Assembly (NCBI GenBank): GCA_002316345.1
Contig: DCDI01000254.1
Span: 2,862 to 21,677 of the forward strand
Direction: 5' to 3'
Length of the DNA: 18,816 nucleotides
From: Phyllobacteriaceae bacterium UBA1059
GTDB lineage: Bacteria; Pseudomonadota; Alphaproteobacteria; Rhizobiales; Rhizobiaceae
The translations under genes and the position numbers were made by a program. Positions 1-7,564 of this stretch are shown here, piece by piece (position 1 is the first letter of the stretch; the number at the start of each line of letters is the position of its first letter). Under the pieces are notes generated by a model. It made no database searches, was not told where the DNA came from, and saw nothing but the letters and a program-made list of their open reading frames with translations.

Positions 1-297
1 TGGGCCTATATCCGCCTGGAAGGCACGACGTTTGGCGGGGTTCCACTTAATGCCGAGCTTAAGCTGGAAGTCTGGGATTCGCCCAATTCCGCCGGCGTGG
101 TGATCGATGCCGTGCGTTGCGCCAAGCTCGCAATGGATCGCGGCATTGGCGGCACGCTGACGGGGCCGTCCAGCTACTTCATGAAGTCGCCGCCGCAGCA
201 GTTCACGGATGCCGAAGCGCGTGAACGCACGCTTGCCTTCATCGGCGGTGAGAATGAGCCTGCCAGACCCGGATCAGCAGTCGGTTCGCCTCAGTGA
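1..297 (+). CDS. ino1: Inositol-3-phosphate synthase, C-terminal part (5' end outside window)
   Basis: The reading frame is open from the first base, so only the last 98 residues are present. The enzyme converts glucose 6-phosphate to 1D-myo-inositol 3-phosphate with NAD+ in the cytoplasm, the first step of inositol synthesis. The visible part carries the family's conserved C-terminal block: the KLEVWDSPNSAGVVIDAVRC stretch (residues 21-40 of the fragment), then AKLAMDRGIGG and the SSYFMKSPPQQ motif near the C-terminus. The short tail after FIGGENEP looks unstructured. The stop overlaps the GTG start of the next gene by four bases (294-297), which suggests translational coupling to the phosphatase. 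Ino1 is uncommon in alphaproteobacteria, and its place at the head of a sugar-nucleotide and glycosyltransferase locus suggests inositol is a building block. The family call is confident; the full length cannot be judged. Confidence 0.9.
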   Translation, partial: WAYIRLEGTTFGGVPLNAELKLEVWDSPNSAGVVIDAVRCAKLAMDRGIGGTLTGPSSYFMKSPPQQFTDAEARERTLAFIGGENEPARPGSAVGSPQ

Positions 298-893
298 CCA
301 CTACGATCTTCCTCGTCCGTCATGCCGCGCATGACAATGTCGGCAGCTTTCTCGCCGGCCGCATGCCCGGCATCCGGCTGGGCGTGGACGGCAGGGCGCA
401 GGCGGAGCGTCTTGGGGAACGCATGCAACGCGAGCGCTTCGATGCGGTGATCGCTAGCCCGCGCGAGCGCACGCAGGAAACGGCTTCAGCTGTAGCGTTG
501 GCCTGTGGCTTGGGCGTGCGGACAGACGAGCGGCTGGACGAGATCGATTTCGGTGATGCCTGGTCCGGCAAGACCTGGGACGCGCTCAACGGCGATCCCT
601 CCTGGGTTCAATGGAACGAGCAGCGCGGAACGGCCAGAACGGCCGGCGGCGAAAGCATGACCGAGGTTCAAGCGCGCGCGGTTGCAGCTCTGTCTGACGC
701 GGCTTTGCGCCACGAAGACGGTGCAGTGGTGCTTGTCACCCACGCCGACATCATCAAGGCCGTTGTTTGCCACGTGCTGGATCTGCCGCTTGGCCATGTC
801 CATCGCTTTGATATCAGCCCAGCCTCCATCACCCCGATCGTGTGGGGAGACTGGGGGGCTAGGCTTCTATGGCTGAACGAGACGATCGCATGA
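294..893 (+). CDS. Histidine phosphatase superfamily protein (phosphoglycerate-mutase-like)
   Basis: This is a 199-residue cytoplasmic enzyme of the branch-1 histidine phosphatase (PGM) fold. The phospho-acceptor motif RHA is at residues 9-11 (H10). The phosphate-binding arginine lies in SPRERT (55-60), the acid in LDEIDFG (E83), and the second catalytic histidine in LVTHAD (H150). All four landmarks of an active phosphatase are therefore present. The length is typical. The GTG start is supported by its four-base overlap with the ino1 stop. Members act on many phosphomonoesters and the substrate cannot be read from sequence. Its coupling to Ino1 makes inositol phosphate a candidate substrate, which is inference only; the usual inositol monophosphatase (SuhB/IMPase) belongs to a different fold. 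A 5-phosphoribosyl or nucleotide phosphatase (CobC-like) role is an alternative. Confidence 0.82.
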   Translation: MTTTIFLVRHAAHDNVGSFLAGRMPGIRLGVDGRAQAERLGERMQRERFDAVIASPRERTQETASAVALACGLGVRTDERLDEIDFGDAWSGKTWDALNGDPSWVQWNEQRGTARTAGGESMTEVQARAVAALSDAALRHEDGAVVLVTHADIIKAVVCHVLDLPLGHVHRFDISPASITPIVWGDWGARLLWLNETIA

Positions 894-965
894 GGCGAAC
901 TTGCCACCTAAAATGAAGCGCCTAGCCTTTTCTTGAGTGAAACAGGCGCGAAAAGGAGACTGGGT

Positions 966-1724
966 TTGCCGCTTTCAAGCAGCGAAATAGAGGGCCGCAT
1001 CAGAGAGCTCGGCCCGTGGTTTCACAATATCGATCTTCAAGGGCAACTGACTGCGCCCGATCATTTCCTGGGAAATTATCCTCGCCAGAAATTCCGCAAG
1101 TTCGCCGATGCAATCCCGGCGGATCTGACCGGCAAGACGGTGCTCGATATCGGCTGCAATGGCGGCTTCTACTCGCTGGAGATGAAGCGCCGCGGCGCTG
1201 AGCGCGTGTTGGGCGTCGACTTCGATGAGGCCTATCTGGCGCAAGCGCGCTTCGTGGCCGAGGTCGAGGGCGCCGATATCGAGTTCCGTCAGCTGTCGGT
1301 TTATGATGTCGGCAAGCTCGGCGAAAAGTTCGATGTCGTGCTGTTCATGGGCGTGCTTTACCATCTGCGCCACCCGCTGCTGGCACTCGACCTGATCCGC
1401 GAACATGTCGCCGATGATCTGCTGGTGTTTCAATCCATGCAGCGCGGTAGCAAGGATGTGGCCGAGGTCGCGGAAAACTACCCGTTCGAGAACACCAAAC
1501 TGTTCGACGATCCCGCTTTTCCGCACATGTCGTTCATTGAGCATCGCTATGCCGATGACCCCACCAACTGGTGGGTGCCCAACCGCGCCGGCATGGAAGC
1601 CATGCTGCGCAGCGCCGGATTCCGGATCGAAGCGCATCCGGAACAGGAAGTTTATATCTGCCGCACGACTGATCGCCCTTACGGCGCAGAAGCGGTGTAC
1701 CCCGCAAAAGGAGACCGCGCGTGA
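966..1724 (+). CDS. SAM-dependent methyltransferase of the Rta_06860/TIGR04290 type
   Basis: A class I Rossmann-fold methyltransferase, 252 residues from the chosen start. SAM-binding motif I is VLDIGCNGGFYS (59-70), followed by the acidic ribose-binding end of strand 2 in GVDFD (D85) and the FMGVLYHLRHP block (127-137). The LGPWFHN segment near residue 15, APDHFLG (30-36) and DPTNWWVPNR (198-207) match my recollection of the uncharacterised family NCBI calls TIGR04290 (Rta_06860). The start is TTG 966, because AGGAGA at 954-959 sits six bases upstream; the frame also has a TTG at 933, but without a ribosome site. The stop overlaps the hydrolase GTG by four bases. It resembles the CmoB/small-molecule methyltransferase group. 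The substrate is unknown; the context suggests a sugar, cyclitol or lipid carrier. Confidence 0.85.
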   Translation: MPLSSSEIEGRIRELGPWFHNIDLQGQLTAPDHFLGNYPRQKFRKFADAIPADLTGKTVLDIGCNGGFYSLEMKRRGAERVLGVDFDEAYLAQARFVAEVEGADIEFRQLSVYDVGKLGEKFDVVLFMGVLYHLRHPLLALDLIREHVADDLLVFQSMQRGSKDVAEVAENYPFENTKLFDDPAFPHMSFIEHRYADDPTNWWVPNRAGMEAMLRSAGFRIEAHPEQEVYICRTTDRPYGAEAVYPAKGDRA

Positions 1725-2656
1725 TCGAAGCGGCGATGATCTGGAACGAACCCAACAACAAGTCGCATTGGGATCCCGAAGTCGATCCGGATTGGTCAAA
1801 ATTTGCTGACATGGCCAAGCTCGCGGGCCAGGCGATCGCTGCCGAAGCGCCGGGCCTGACACGCGTGCTGGGCGGTATCTCGCCGATCGACCCGATCTTC
1901 ATCAACCGGATGAAAGATTTCGGTGTGCTCGACCATGTCGATGCAGTTGCCGTGCACGGTTTCCCGCTCGACTGGAACCTGTGGCAGATCGGGGAATGGC
2001 CGCAGAAGGTGCAGGAAATTCGGGCGCTGACCCATCTGCCGGTTTGGGTCAGCGAGGTCGGCATCTCGACCTTTGGCGCCGAGGAAGTGCAGCATTGGGG
2101 CATCAAGCGCACGGCCGAGCTTCTAAAGGGCCAAGCGCCGCGCATTCACTGGTATTCGCTCTACGATTTGCCGCGCGAATGGGAAGCGACCACGCGCCAT
2201 CGCGAAGCCGAAGGCTCCTCATACTACCGCCACTTCTACATGGGCCTGCTGCGCCAGGACGGCACGCCGAAGCCGGCCGCCGAAGCCTTTGCCGAGCTGA
2301 CGCCTGACATGGGCGTCGTGCAGTGGTTCCATTATCATGACCACCGCCTCGAAGACGCCGTGGCCTGGATGAAGCGCCTCGGCGTAACCTATCTGCGCAC
2401 CGGTCTTTCCTGGGCCGACAGCTTCCGCCCCAACGCGCTCGACTGGTTCGACAAGCAGATGGAAGCGCTGGCCGATTTCGACGTGACGGTGACCTATTGC
2501 TTCACGCCCGAACATCGCGGCATTGCCCCGCACCATTCCAGCGCGCCGCAGGTGCCGGAAGAGTTCGCCGAGTTCTGCGCGGCCATGACACGCCGCTACG
2601 CCGGCGCCTCCAAGCGCAGCGAGCCGACACCGGCGCCAATGCCTGCTCTGGTTTGA
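1721..2656 (+). CDS. Glycoside hydrolase clan-A-like (beta-xylosidase/GH39-type), apparently circularly permuted
   Basis: 311 residues, GTG start coupled by a four-base overlap to the methyltransferase; AAAAGGAGA precedes it. The protein opens directly on the acid/base strand, IWNEPNN (E10), which in clan A hydrolases is strand 4 of a TIM barrel. The nucleophile strand follows at PVWVSEVGIS (E112), then HWYSLYDLP (143-151) as strand 8. Residues 198-294, after the apparent end of the barrel, read like the start of the same fold: VQWFHYHDHR, an amphipathic helix, GVTYLRTGLSWADSF (221-235), VTVTYCFTPEHRG (255-267) and EEFAEFCAAMTRRYAG, normally found just before the NEP strand. Both catalytic glutamates are retained. 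There is no signal peptide, so it is cytoplasmic. The tail (295-311) is Pro/Ala rich. A hydrolase or transglycosidase acting on a xyloside or related glycoside made by this locus is plausible; specificity is unproven. Confidence 0.78.
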   Translation: MIEAAMIWNEPNNKSHWDPEVDPDWSKFADMAKLAGQAIAAEAPGLTRVLGGISPIDPIFINRMKDFGVLDHVDAVAVHGFPLDWNLWQIGEWPQKVQEIRALTHLPVWVSEVGISTFGAEEVQHWGIKRTAELLKGQAPRIHWYSLYDLPREWEATTRHREAEGSSYYRHFYMGLLRQDGTPKPAAEAFAELTPDMGVVQWFHYHDHRLEDAVAWMKRLGVTYLRTGLSWADSFRPNALDWFDKQMEALADFDVTVTYCFTPEHRGIAPHHSSAPQVPEEFAEFCAAMTRRYAGASKRSEPTPAPMPALV

Positions 2657-2683
2657 TCCGGGCAGCGAGCTACAAAGAAAAGT

Positions 2684-2705
2684 GAGCGCGGTGCGCTCCC
2701 TTTTT
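2684..2705 (+). terminator. Bidirectional Rho-independent terminator between convergent units
   Basis: A six-base-pair GC stem, GAGCGC (2684-2689) and GCGCTC (2693-2698), closes a GGT loop and is followed by CC and five Ts on the plus strand. On the minus strand the same hairpin is followed by ACTTTTCTTTG. It lies between the ends of the rightward hydrolase gene and the leftward oxidoreductase gene and can serve both. The T run touches the last base of the oxidoreductase stop codon. Confidence 0.7.
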
Positions 2706-3700
2706 CACGTGATGCCGTAGATGCGGTCGAGAACCCTGGACACATCTACGATCCGCTCGGCCTGCTGGTCGAAGCTCTTGCTCCGCGCAAGACGCTGCGC
2801 CCAATCCTTAGCCGCGCGCACGCCCCACTCGTCAGGCGGCGACACCAGCGTCTCACTCGATGTGCCGCGGAACCGCTTGGCCGTGAAGTCATAGAACGAG
2901 CCATTGACGTTGCGCAGTTCCGCCCCGCCTTGCGCGCCATAGAATGCTGCCGAGATCACCGCTTCTTGCCCCGCCTGCAATTGCCACGAACAGGCAATCC
3001 GCACGATCGTGCCTGTGCCCAAGCGGAACGAAGCCACGGCGTAATCCTCGACGGCTTCCGGATTGGCCTGGAGCAGCTTGCCGTCGGACAGAAGATGCCC
3101 GCTGACGTCGCTGACCTCCGGAAAATCGAGCACCCAAAGCGCCAGATCGATCAGGTGCACGCCGAGATCGATCAAACAACCGCCGCCGGAGAGACTGCGG
3201 TCATAGAACCACGGCTTGCCCGGCCCATAGGCATTGTGAAACGTGAGGTCTATGGCGCGGATGTCGCCGAGTTCTCCGCCTCGCACGAGGTCGCGGATCG
3301 CCTGAACGCCGGCAGTGAAGCGATAAGAGAAATCCACCCCAAGCAGCCGATCGGCATCTCGCGCGGCATCGATCACGGCCTGCACTTCGCGGGCTGAACG
3401 ACCAAGCGGCTTCTGACAGAACACGGCGACGCCGGCCTTTAGCGCCGCGATGGATTGATCCGCATGCAACGCGCTCGGCGTGGCGATCACCAGCCCGTCG
3501 AGATCCTGCGCCAGCACGTCGTCCAGCGTCGTGCCGATGGCAGCACCGGGCACGAGCTTGGCGGCTTCGTCTGTCATCTCAGGCGAAGGATCAGCGAGGG
3601 CCACAACCTCAACGACGCCCGTATCGATGATCCCCTGCATCCGGTGCCGGCCAATCCAGCCGACGCCGAGGAAGCCGACACGTGGTTTCGCAGCGCTCAT
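2705..3700 (-). CDS. Gfo/Idh/MocA family NAD(P)-dependent oxidoreductase
   Basis: 331 residues; ATG at 3700 overlaps the stop of the upstream dehydrogenase (ATGA, 3697-3700). The N-terminal Rossmann domain has GFLGVGWIGRHR (9-20). The catalytic-lysine motif reads QKPLG (96-100, K97), with Gln in place of the usual Glu of EKP. The C-terminal substrate domain contains GGGCLIDLGVHLIDLA (172-187), with the conserved Asp178 and His182. The family oxidises or reduces hydroxyls of sugars and cyclitols, including inositol 2-dehydrogenase, glucose-fructose oxidoreductase and the WlbA-type UDP-GlcNAcA 3-dehydrogenases. It is the last gene of the ugd operon. With Ino1 nearby, an inositol or nucleotide-sugar substrate is reasonable, but the sequence alone does not choose between them. 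Confidence 0.85.
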   Translation of the reverse strand: MSAAKPRVGFLGVGWIGRHRMQGIIDTGVVEVVALADPSPEMTDEAAKLVPGAAIGTTLDDVLAQDLDGLVIATPSALHADQSIAALKAGVAVFCQKPLGRSAREVQAVIDAARDADRLLGVDFSYRFTAGVQAIRDLVRGGELGDIRAIDLTFHNAYGPGKPWFYDRSLSGGGCLIDLGVHLIDLALWVLDFPEVSDVSGHLLSDGKLLQANPEAVEDYAVASFRLGTGTIVRIACSWQLQAGQEAVISAAFYGAQGGAELRNVNGSFYDFTAKRFRGTSSETLVSPPDEWGVRAAKDWAQRLARSKSFDQQAERIVDVSRVLDRIYGIT

Positions 3701-4692
3701 TTCGGCACCACCAGAGCCTTGAGGAAGCCGTCAGGCCGGTCGCGTGTGGCGTTCAGCGCAGTGCCAAGCTCTTCAAGAGGATAGGTATGCGTGTAAAGCG
3801 GCGTCGGATCGAGGCGGCCGCTGACAACCGCATCCACCGCCTCGCGCATGCCGCGCATATAGATCGCGGGATCGCGCTCATGCGCGTTGATCACGTCCAG
3901 CCCGCGCCAATTCCACATCTGCATGTTGACCTGCCGAGGCCCATCCTGATGGTACCCTGCGACAATCAAGCGGCCGCGCTCCATCGTTAACTCGCCGGCT
4001 AAATCAAGTGGCCACTGCTTCCCGACGGCCTCGATCACGCGGTCGCAGAAACGGCCATCCGTCAGCTGCTTCACCTGTTCGATAATCGCCCAGTGATCCT
4101 CCATCGGGATCACCTCGGCAGCCCCCATCGCTTTTGCGAACTCCAGCGAGAACGGTCTGCGCGAAATGGCAATCACGCGCGCGCCGGCCTTGGAAGCAAG
4201 CTGCGTCAACAATGCGCCAAGGAAGCCGATGCCGATGATCGCCACCGTTTGCCCGGCCTCGATCTCCGCACGGCGAAAGATGTTCATGGCACAGCCCAGC
4301 GGCTCGCCTGGGAACGGTTGTCCGGAAAGCGAATCCGGCAAACGAACCGCCATTTCGGCCGGCACCGTGTCAAAGGCGGCATAAGCGTGCTGCGACAGCG
4401 CGGCCACGCGGTCACCGACGGTAAAGCCAGTGACGTCAGCGCCGATCGCCTCCACCACGCCCCACCCCTCATGGCCGAGGCCGCCGGGTTCGGTTGGAAA
4501 CTGCATCCAGTCCGGGCCGCTCCAAGGGCCGAGATTGGATGCGCAGACGCCTGTACCCTCCAGCCGGATGAGGATCTCGCCGGCCTTCGGCTCGGGGATG
4601 GCGACTTGATCGACCTGCATCCGGCCGGCGCCGGTCACGACAGCGGCCTTCATCGTGCCGCGCGGTGTAGCGGCTTTTTCATTCATGGACAT
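3697..4692 (-). CDS. Zinc-type medium-chain alcohol dehydrogenase family protein
   Basis: A 331-residue MDR-superfamily NAD(P)-dependent dehydrogenase. The GroES-like catalytic domain carries the probable zinc ligands C50 (GTGVCASN), H74-E75 (GLGHEGWG) and C134 or E130 (GEPLGCAMN). The four-cysteine structural zinc loop of classical alcohol dehydrogenases is absent. The nucleotide domain has GIGFLG (154-159). The start is ATG 4692, five bases after the ugd stop; the open frame runs further upstream to 4848, but that stretch lies inside ugd and carries no family similarity. ATG 4686 is an equally possible start, and the ribosome site is weak. It sits between ugd and the Gfo/Idh/MocA gene and ends in a four-base overlap with the latter, so the two redox enzymes are probably made together. 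Polyol, sugar or threonine-type dehydrogenases are the nearest known functions; the substrate is not known. Confidence 0.83.
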   Translation of the reverse strand: MSMNEKAATPRGTMKAAVVTGAGRMQVDQVAIPEPKAGEILIRLEGTGVCASNLGPWSGPDWMQFPTEPGGLGHEGWGVVEAIGADVTGFTVGDRVAALSQHAYAAFDTVPAEMAVRLPDSLSGQPFPGEPLGCAMNIFRRAEIEAGQTVAIIGIGFLGALLTQLASKAGARVIAISRRPFSLEFAKAMGAAEVIPMEDHWAIIEQVKQLTDGRFCDRVIEAVGKQWPLDLAGELTMERGRLIVAGYHQDGPRQVNMQMWNWRGLDVINAHERDPAIYMRGMREAVDAVVSGRLDPTPLYTHTYPLEELGTALNATRDRPDGFLKALVVPK

Positions 4693-4697
4693 AATGC

Positions 4698-6089
4698 TCA
4701 GCCTGCGGAAGAACCGGCCGCGATCGAGCGCTCGACCTTGCGTGCCGCCGGTTTCGCCACCGTCGCGGTCCCGCTCGCATGGTGGATGGTGGGGCGGCCA
4801 ATGCTGAGATAGGTCAGATCGAGGTCGGTCATGTCGGACGGAAGCCACAGATTGCGATAATCAGCCAATACCGAGCCGCGCATAGTTCCGGCAAGCCTGG
4901 CAAGATCGAGCCGGCGATACTCGTCCCATTCCGTCAGTACGATGACCCCATCGGCATCTTTCGCGGCGTCATAAGCGTCTTCGCAGAAGGAAATGTCGTC
5001 GAGCTGCTTGGCGGCTTCCATCATCGCCTTCGGGTCATGCGCCCTGATGCGGCAGCCAGCTTTCTGCAGCCAGGGGATGATGGCGAGGCTTGGCGATTCT
5101 CGGATATCGTCGGTGTTGGCCTTGAACGCCAAGCCGAGCACCGCAATCGTTGCACCGTCAGCCTCGGATCCCAGTTCGGCCAATACGCGTTCCGCCAGCA
5201 TCTGCGACCGCGCCCCGTTACCCTCGATCAGAGTTTCGATCAGCCCTTGCGGCGCGTCATGCTTGCGGCCGGTGACTGCAAAGGCGCGTGTGTCCTTGGG
5301 GAAGCACGAACCGCCAAAGCCGGGGCCGGCCGACAGAAAGGCGGAGCCTATGCGGCTGTCCAGCCCGATGCCTGCGGCGACGGCTGAAACATCGCCGCCA
5401 ACCTGTTCACAGAGATTGGCCACATCGTTGATGAAGCCGATCTTCAGCGCGAGAAAGGCGTTGGCGGAATATTTGATCAGCTCGGCATTGGCATTGCTGG
5501 TACGCATCACCGTCACGCCGCGATCGGCCAGCGGCTTGTAGATCTGTTCCAGCACCGCACAGGCGCGCGGATCGTCCGATCCGAACACCACCCGCTCCGG
5601 CTCGAGGAAATCGCGAACTGCCGTGCCTTCGCGCAAAAATTCGGGATTGGAAGCGATCGAGAAATCCAGTGCGCCGCGTTCTTCCGCAATGATCTCGCGC
5701 AACGCTCTGCAGGTTCCAACCACCACAGTCGACTTCACCACAACCACGCAGTTCGGCTTGATCACCTTGGCAATGCCGCGCGCCGCTTCCTGAACGAAGG
5801 ACAGGTCGATATCGCCATCGGCAAGAGACGGCGTCCCGACCGCGATGAAGACGGCATCAGCATCGGCAACGCCTGTCCTAGTATCCGCGCTGAAAAGGAG
5901 ACGGCCGGCTTCGATATTGGATGCCATCAGCTCATGAAGTTCAGGCTCGTAGATCGGCACTTCACCGGCCCGCAGGCGCGCCACGCGCTCTTCGTTCATG
6001 TCGATGCAGGTCACGTGATGGCCGAGTTCTGCCAAGCAGGTGCCCGTGGTCAGTCCGACATAGCCCGCGCCGATGATCGATAGCCTCAT
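4698..6089 (-). CDS. ugd: UDP-glucose 6-dehydrogenase
   Basis: 463 residues; oxidises UDP-glucose to UDP-glucuronate with two NAD+ in the cytoplasm. The N-terminal Rossmann motif is GAGYVG (7-12). NPEFLREG (148-155), the LIKYSANAFLA helix with K207 and N211, and the catalytic cysteine in GGSCFPKDT (C262) are all present. The C-terminal domain contains GLAFKANTDDIRESPS, the usual end-domain signature. ATG 6089 is chosen because GAAGGA lies six bases upstream; the upstream extension to 6125 lacks similarity. About 35 C-terminal residues beyond the core are rich in Ala/Ser and likely disordered. It is the first gene of a leftward three-gene operon, divergent from the epimerase/glycosyltransferase operon. 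Its product would feed the UDP-glucuronate decarboxylase at 13135-14118. A GDP-mannose dehydrogenase is less likely, given the match to the UDP-glucose type. Confidence 0.93.
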   Translation of the reverse strand: MRLSIIGAGYVGLTTGTCLAELGHHVTCIDMNEERVARLRAGEVPIYEPELHELMASNIEAGRLLFSADTRTGVADADAVFIAVGTPSLADGDIDLSFVQEAARGIAKVIKPNCVVVVKSTVVVGTCRALREIIAEERGALDFSIASNPEFLREGTAVRDFLEPERVVFGSDDPRACAVLEQIYKPLADRGVTVMRTSNANAELIKYSANAFLALKIGFINDVANLCEQVGGDVSAVAAGIGLDSRIGSAFLSAGPGFGGSCFPKDTRAFAVTGRKHDAPQGLIETLIEGNGARSQMLAERVLAELGSEADGATIAVLGLAFKANTDDIRESPSLAIIPWLQKAGCRIRAHDPKAMMEAAKQLDDISFCEDAYDAAKDADGVIVLTEWDEYRRLDLARLAGTMRGSVLADYRNLWLPSDMTDLDLTYLSIGRPTIHHASGTATVAKPAARKVERSIAAGSSAG

Positions 6090-6415
6090 GCACTGTCCTT
6101 CAGCATCCAAAGTAGTGGTGCCCATGATGCAACTTGTACTTCAAAGCAGACTTGTCCAACTCATAGCTGCCATTTGGCTGAACGGGCCGGCTGCTCGCGC
6201 TATCGCCCGCCCGCTGTCTCAAACAAGCTCCTGCCGGCCTTGCCAGCAGATTTGCATCGCAACCATTCCCTGCTTCGACGAATGCCCTAAACTACGGGAA
6301 GAGGGGTTTGTTCATCATCTTGTTGAACTTTCCTGAGGGCTGCAGAGCCATCGCGGCAGCTATGAACAAATTGCCTTCTTCCTAGTTGTGGAAGCTCAGG
6401 CCACGAAGGAGCGAC
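6090..6415. promoter_or_regulatory. Divergent intergenic region between ugd and the epimerase operon
   Basis: These 326 bases separate two divergent operons and must hold both promoters, but I cannot place convincing -35/-10 pairs. A dyad GTTCA-N9-TGAAC lies at 6310-6328. The ugd ribosome site (minus-strand GAAGGA) is at the left edge and the epimerase ribosome site AAGGAG (6406-6411) at the right edge. A possible 87-codon plus-strand frame (6073-6336) overlaps the ugd start, has no ribosome site and resembles nothing known. No repeat or RNA gene was seen. Confidence 0.5.
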
Positions 6416-7528
6416 GTGCACGTGCAGAAGGTATTGGTGACGGGAGGCTGCGGCTTCATCGGGCGGTATGTGGTCGAGGAGCTTCTGGCAAAGGGCCACG
6501 ACGTCCGCATTCTCGACGGGCTGATCGAACAGGTTCACGGCGGCATCGCACCCGAGCTTGATCCGCGTGTCGACTTCATCAAGGCCGAGATGACCGATGC
6601 CAAGGCAGTCGAGCAGGCGCTCGATGGCGTGGAAAGCGTCATCCATCTGGCGGCCGAAGTCGGCGTCGGACAGTCCATGTATGAGATCGCCCGCTATGTC
6701 GGCGCCAACGATCTCGGCACCGCCGTTCTGCTCGAAAAGATGATCGGCAAGCCGATCAAGCGCATCATCGTGGCCTCGTCCATGAGCGTTTATGGTGAGG
6801 GGTTCTACCAGAGCCCGGACGGCAAGCTGCATGGCGCCGTGCGCCGCCAGGCCGAGCGCGTGAAGGCCGGCCAGTGGAACCCGGTGACAACCGATGGCGC
6901 TGCCCTGACCCCGGTTGCAACGTCCGAGGACAAGCCGGTCGATCTCGCTTCGATCTACGCGCTGACCAAGTTCGCGCAGGAGCGCGAAGTGCTGATCTAC
7001 GGGCAGGCTTACAATGTCGAAGCGATTGCACTGCGATTGTTTAACGTGTTCGGCCCGGGACAGGCGCTGTCCAATCCCTACACCGGCGTTCTCGCCAACT
7101 TTGCTTCGCGTCTTGCCAACAATCAGCCGCCAATGATCTTCGAAGACGGCCAGCAGCGCCGCGATTTCGTGCATGTGCGCGATGTCGCCCGCGCCTTCCG
7201 CCTTGCGCTGGAAGCCCCCAAGGCGAACGGCCACGTCATCAATGTCGGCAGCGGCAATGCCTACACGATCGAGGAGGTCGCGACCCTTCTGGCTGAGGCC
7301 ATGGGCGTGCCGGAACTGAAACCCGACATCCTGCACAAGACGCGCTCCGGCGACATCCGCAACTGCTTCGCCGATATTACGGCGGCGCGCGAACTACTTG
7401 GCTTCGAGCCGAAATATCGTTTGCAGGACACGCTCGGCGAGTTGGCCGAATGGGTCAGCGTGACAGGCGCGGTGGACCGCGGCGCGCAGATGAAGAAGGA
7501 GTTGGAAGAGCGGGGCCTGGTGTCGTAG
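6416..7528 (+). CDS. NAD-dependent nucleotide-sugar epimerase/dehydratase (extended SDR)
   Basis: 370 residues of the extended short-chain dehydrogenase/reductase family. The NAD-binding motif GGCGFIG is at 10-16, IHLAAEVGVGQSMYE around 76-90, the catalytic serine region SSMSVYG at 121-127, and the active-site pair Y181/K185 in YALTK. Downstream come RLFNVFGPGQ and RRDFVHVRD, standard for the family. Between VYG and YALTK is an unusually long stretch (about 128-175) rich in charged residues. The pattern recalls dTDP-L-rhamnose 4-epimerase (WbiB-like) enzymes, but UDP-glucose 4-epimerase or a dehydratase cannot be excluded. The start is uncertain between GTG 6416 and GTG 6422; AAGGAG at 6406-6411 sits four or ten bases upstream. 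An upstream TTG at 6386 has no ribosome site. It is the first gene of the rightward operon and is likely cytoplasmic. Confidence 0.85.
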   Translation: MHVQKVLVTGGCGFIGRYVVEELLAKGHDVRILDGLIEQVHGGIAPELDPRVDFIKAEMTDAKAVEQALDGVESVIHLAAEVGVGQSMYEIARYVGANDLGTAVLLEKMIGKPIKRIIVASSMSVYGEGFYQSPDGKLHGAVRRQAERVKAGQWNPVTTDGAALTPVATSEDKPVDLASIYALTKFAQEREVLIYGQAYNVEAIALRLFNVFGPGQALSNPYTGVLANFASRLANNQPPMIFEDGQQRRDFVHVRDVARAFRLALEAPKANGHVINVGSGNAYTIEEVATLLAEAMGVPELKPDILHKTRSGDIRNCFADITAARELLGFEPKYRLQDTLGELAEWVSVTGAVDRGAQMKKELEERGLVS

Positions 7529-7564
7529 ATGACACGAGGCATCGGCAACAAGGGAGCTTGAAGC

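Noticed and set aside
975..1862. 295-codon minus-strand frame opposite the methyltransferase
   Set aside because: Antisense to a gene with intact SAM-binding motifs, and no recognisable domain.
6073..6336. 87-codon plus-strand frame in the divergent intergenic region
   Set aside because: It overlaps the ugd start, lacks a ribosome site and shows no domain; it is better read as non-coding.
6287..7336. 349-codon minus-strand frame opposite the first epimerase
   Set aside because: The plus-strand frame has all extended-SDR motifs; the antisense product has low-complexity composition and no start signal.
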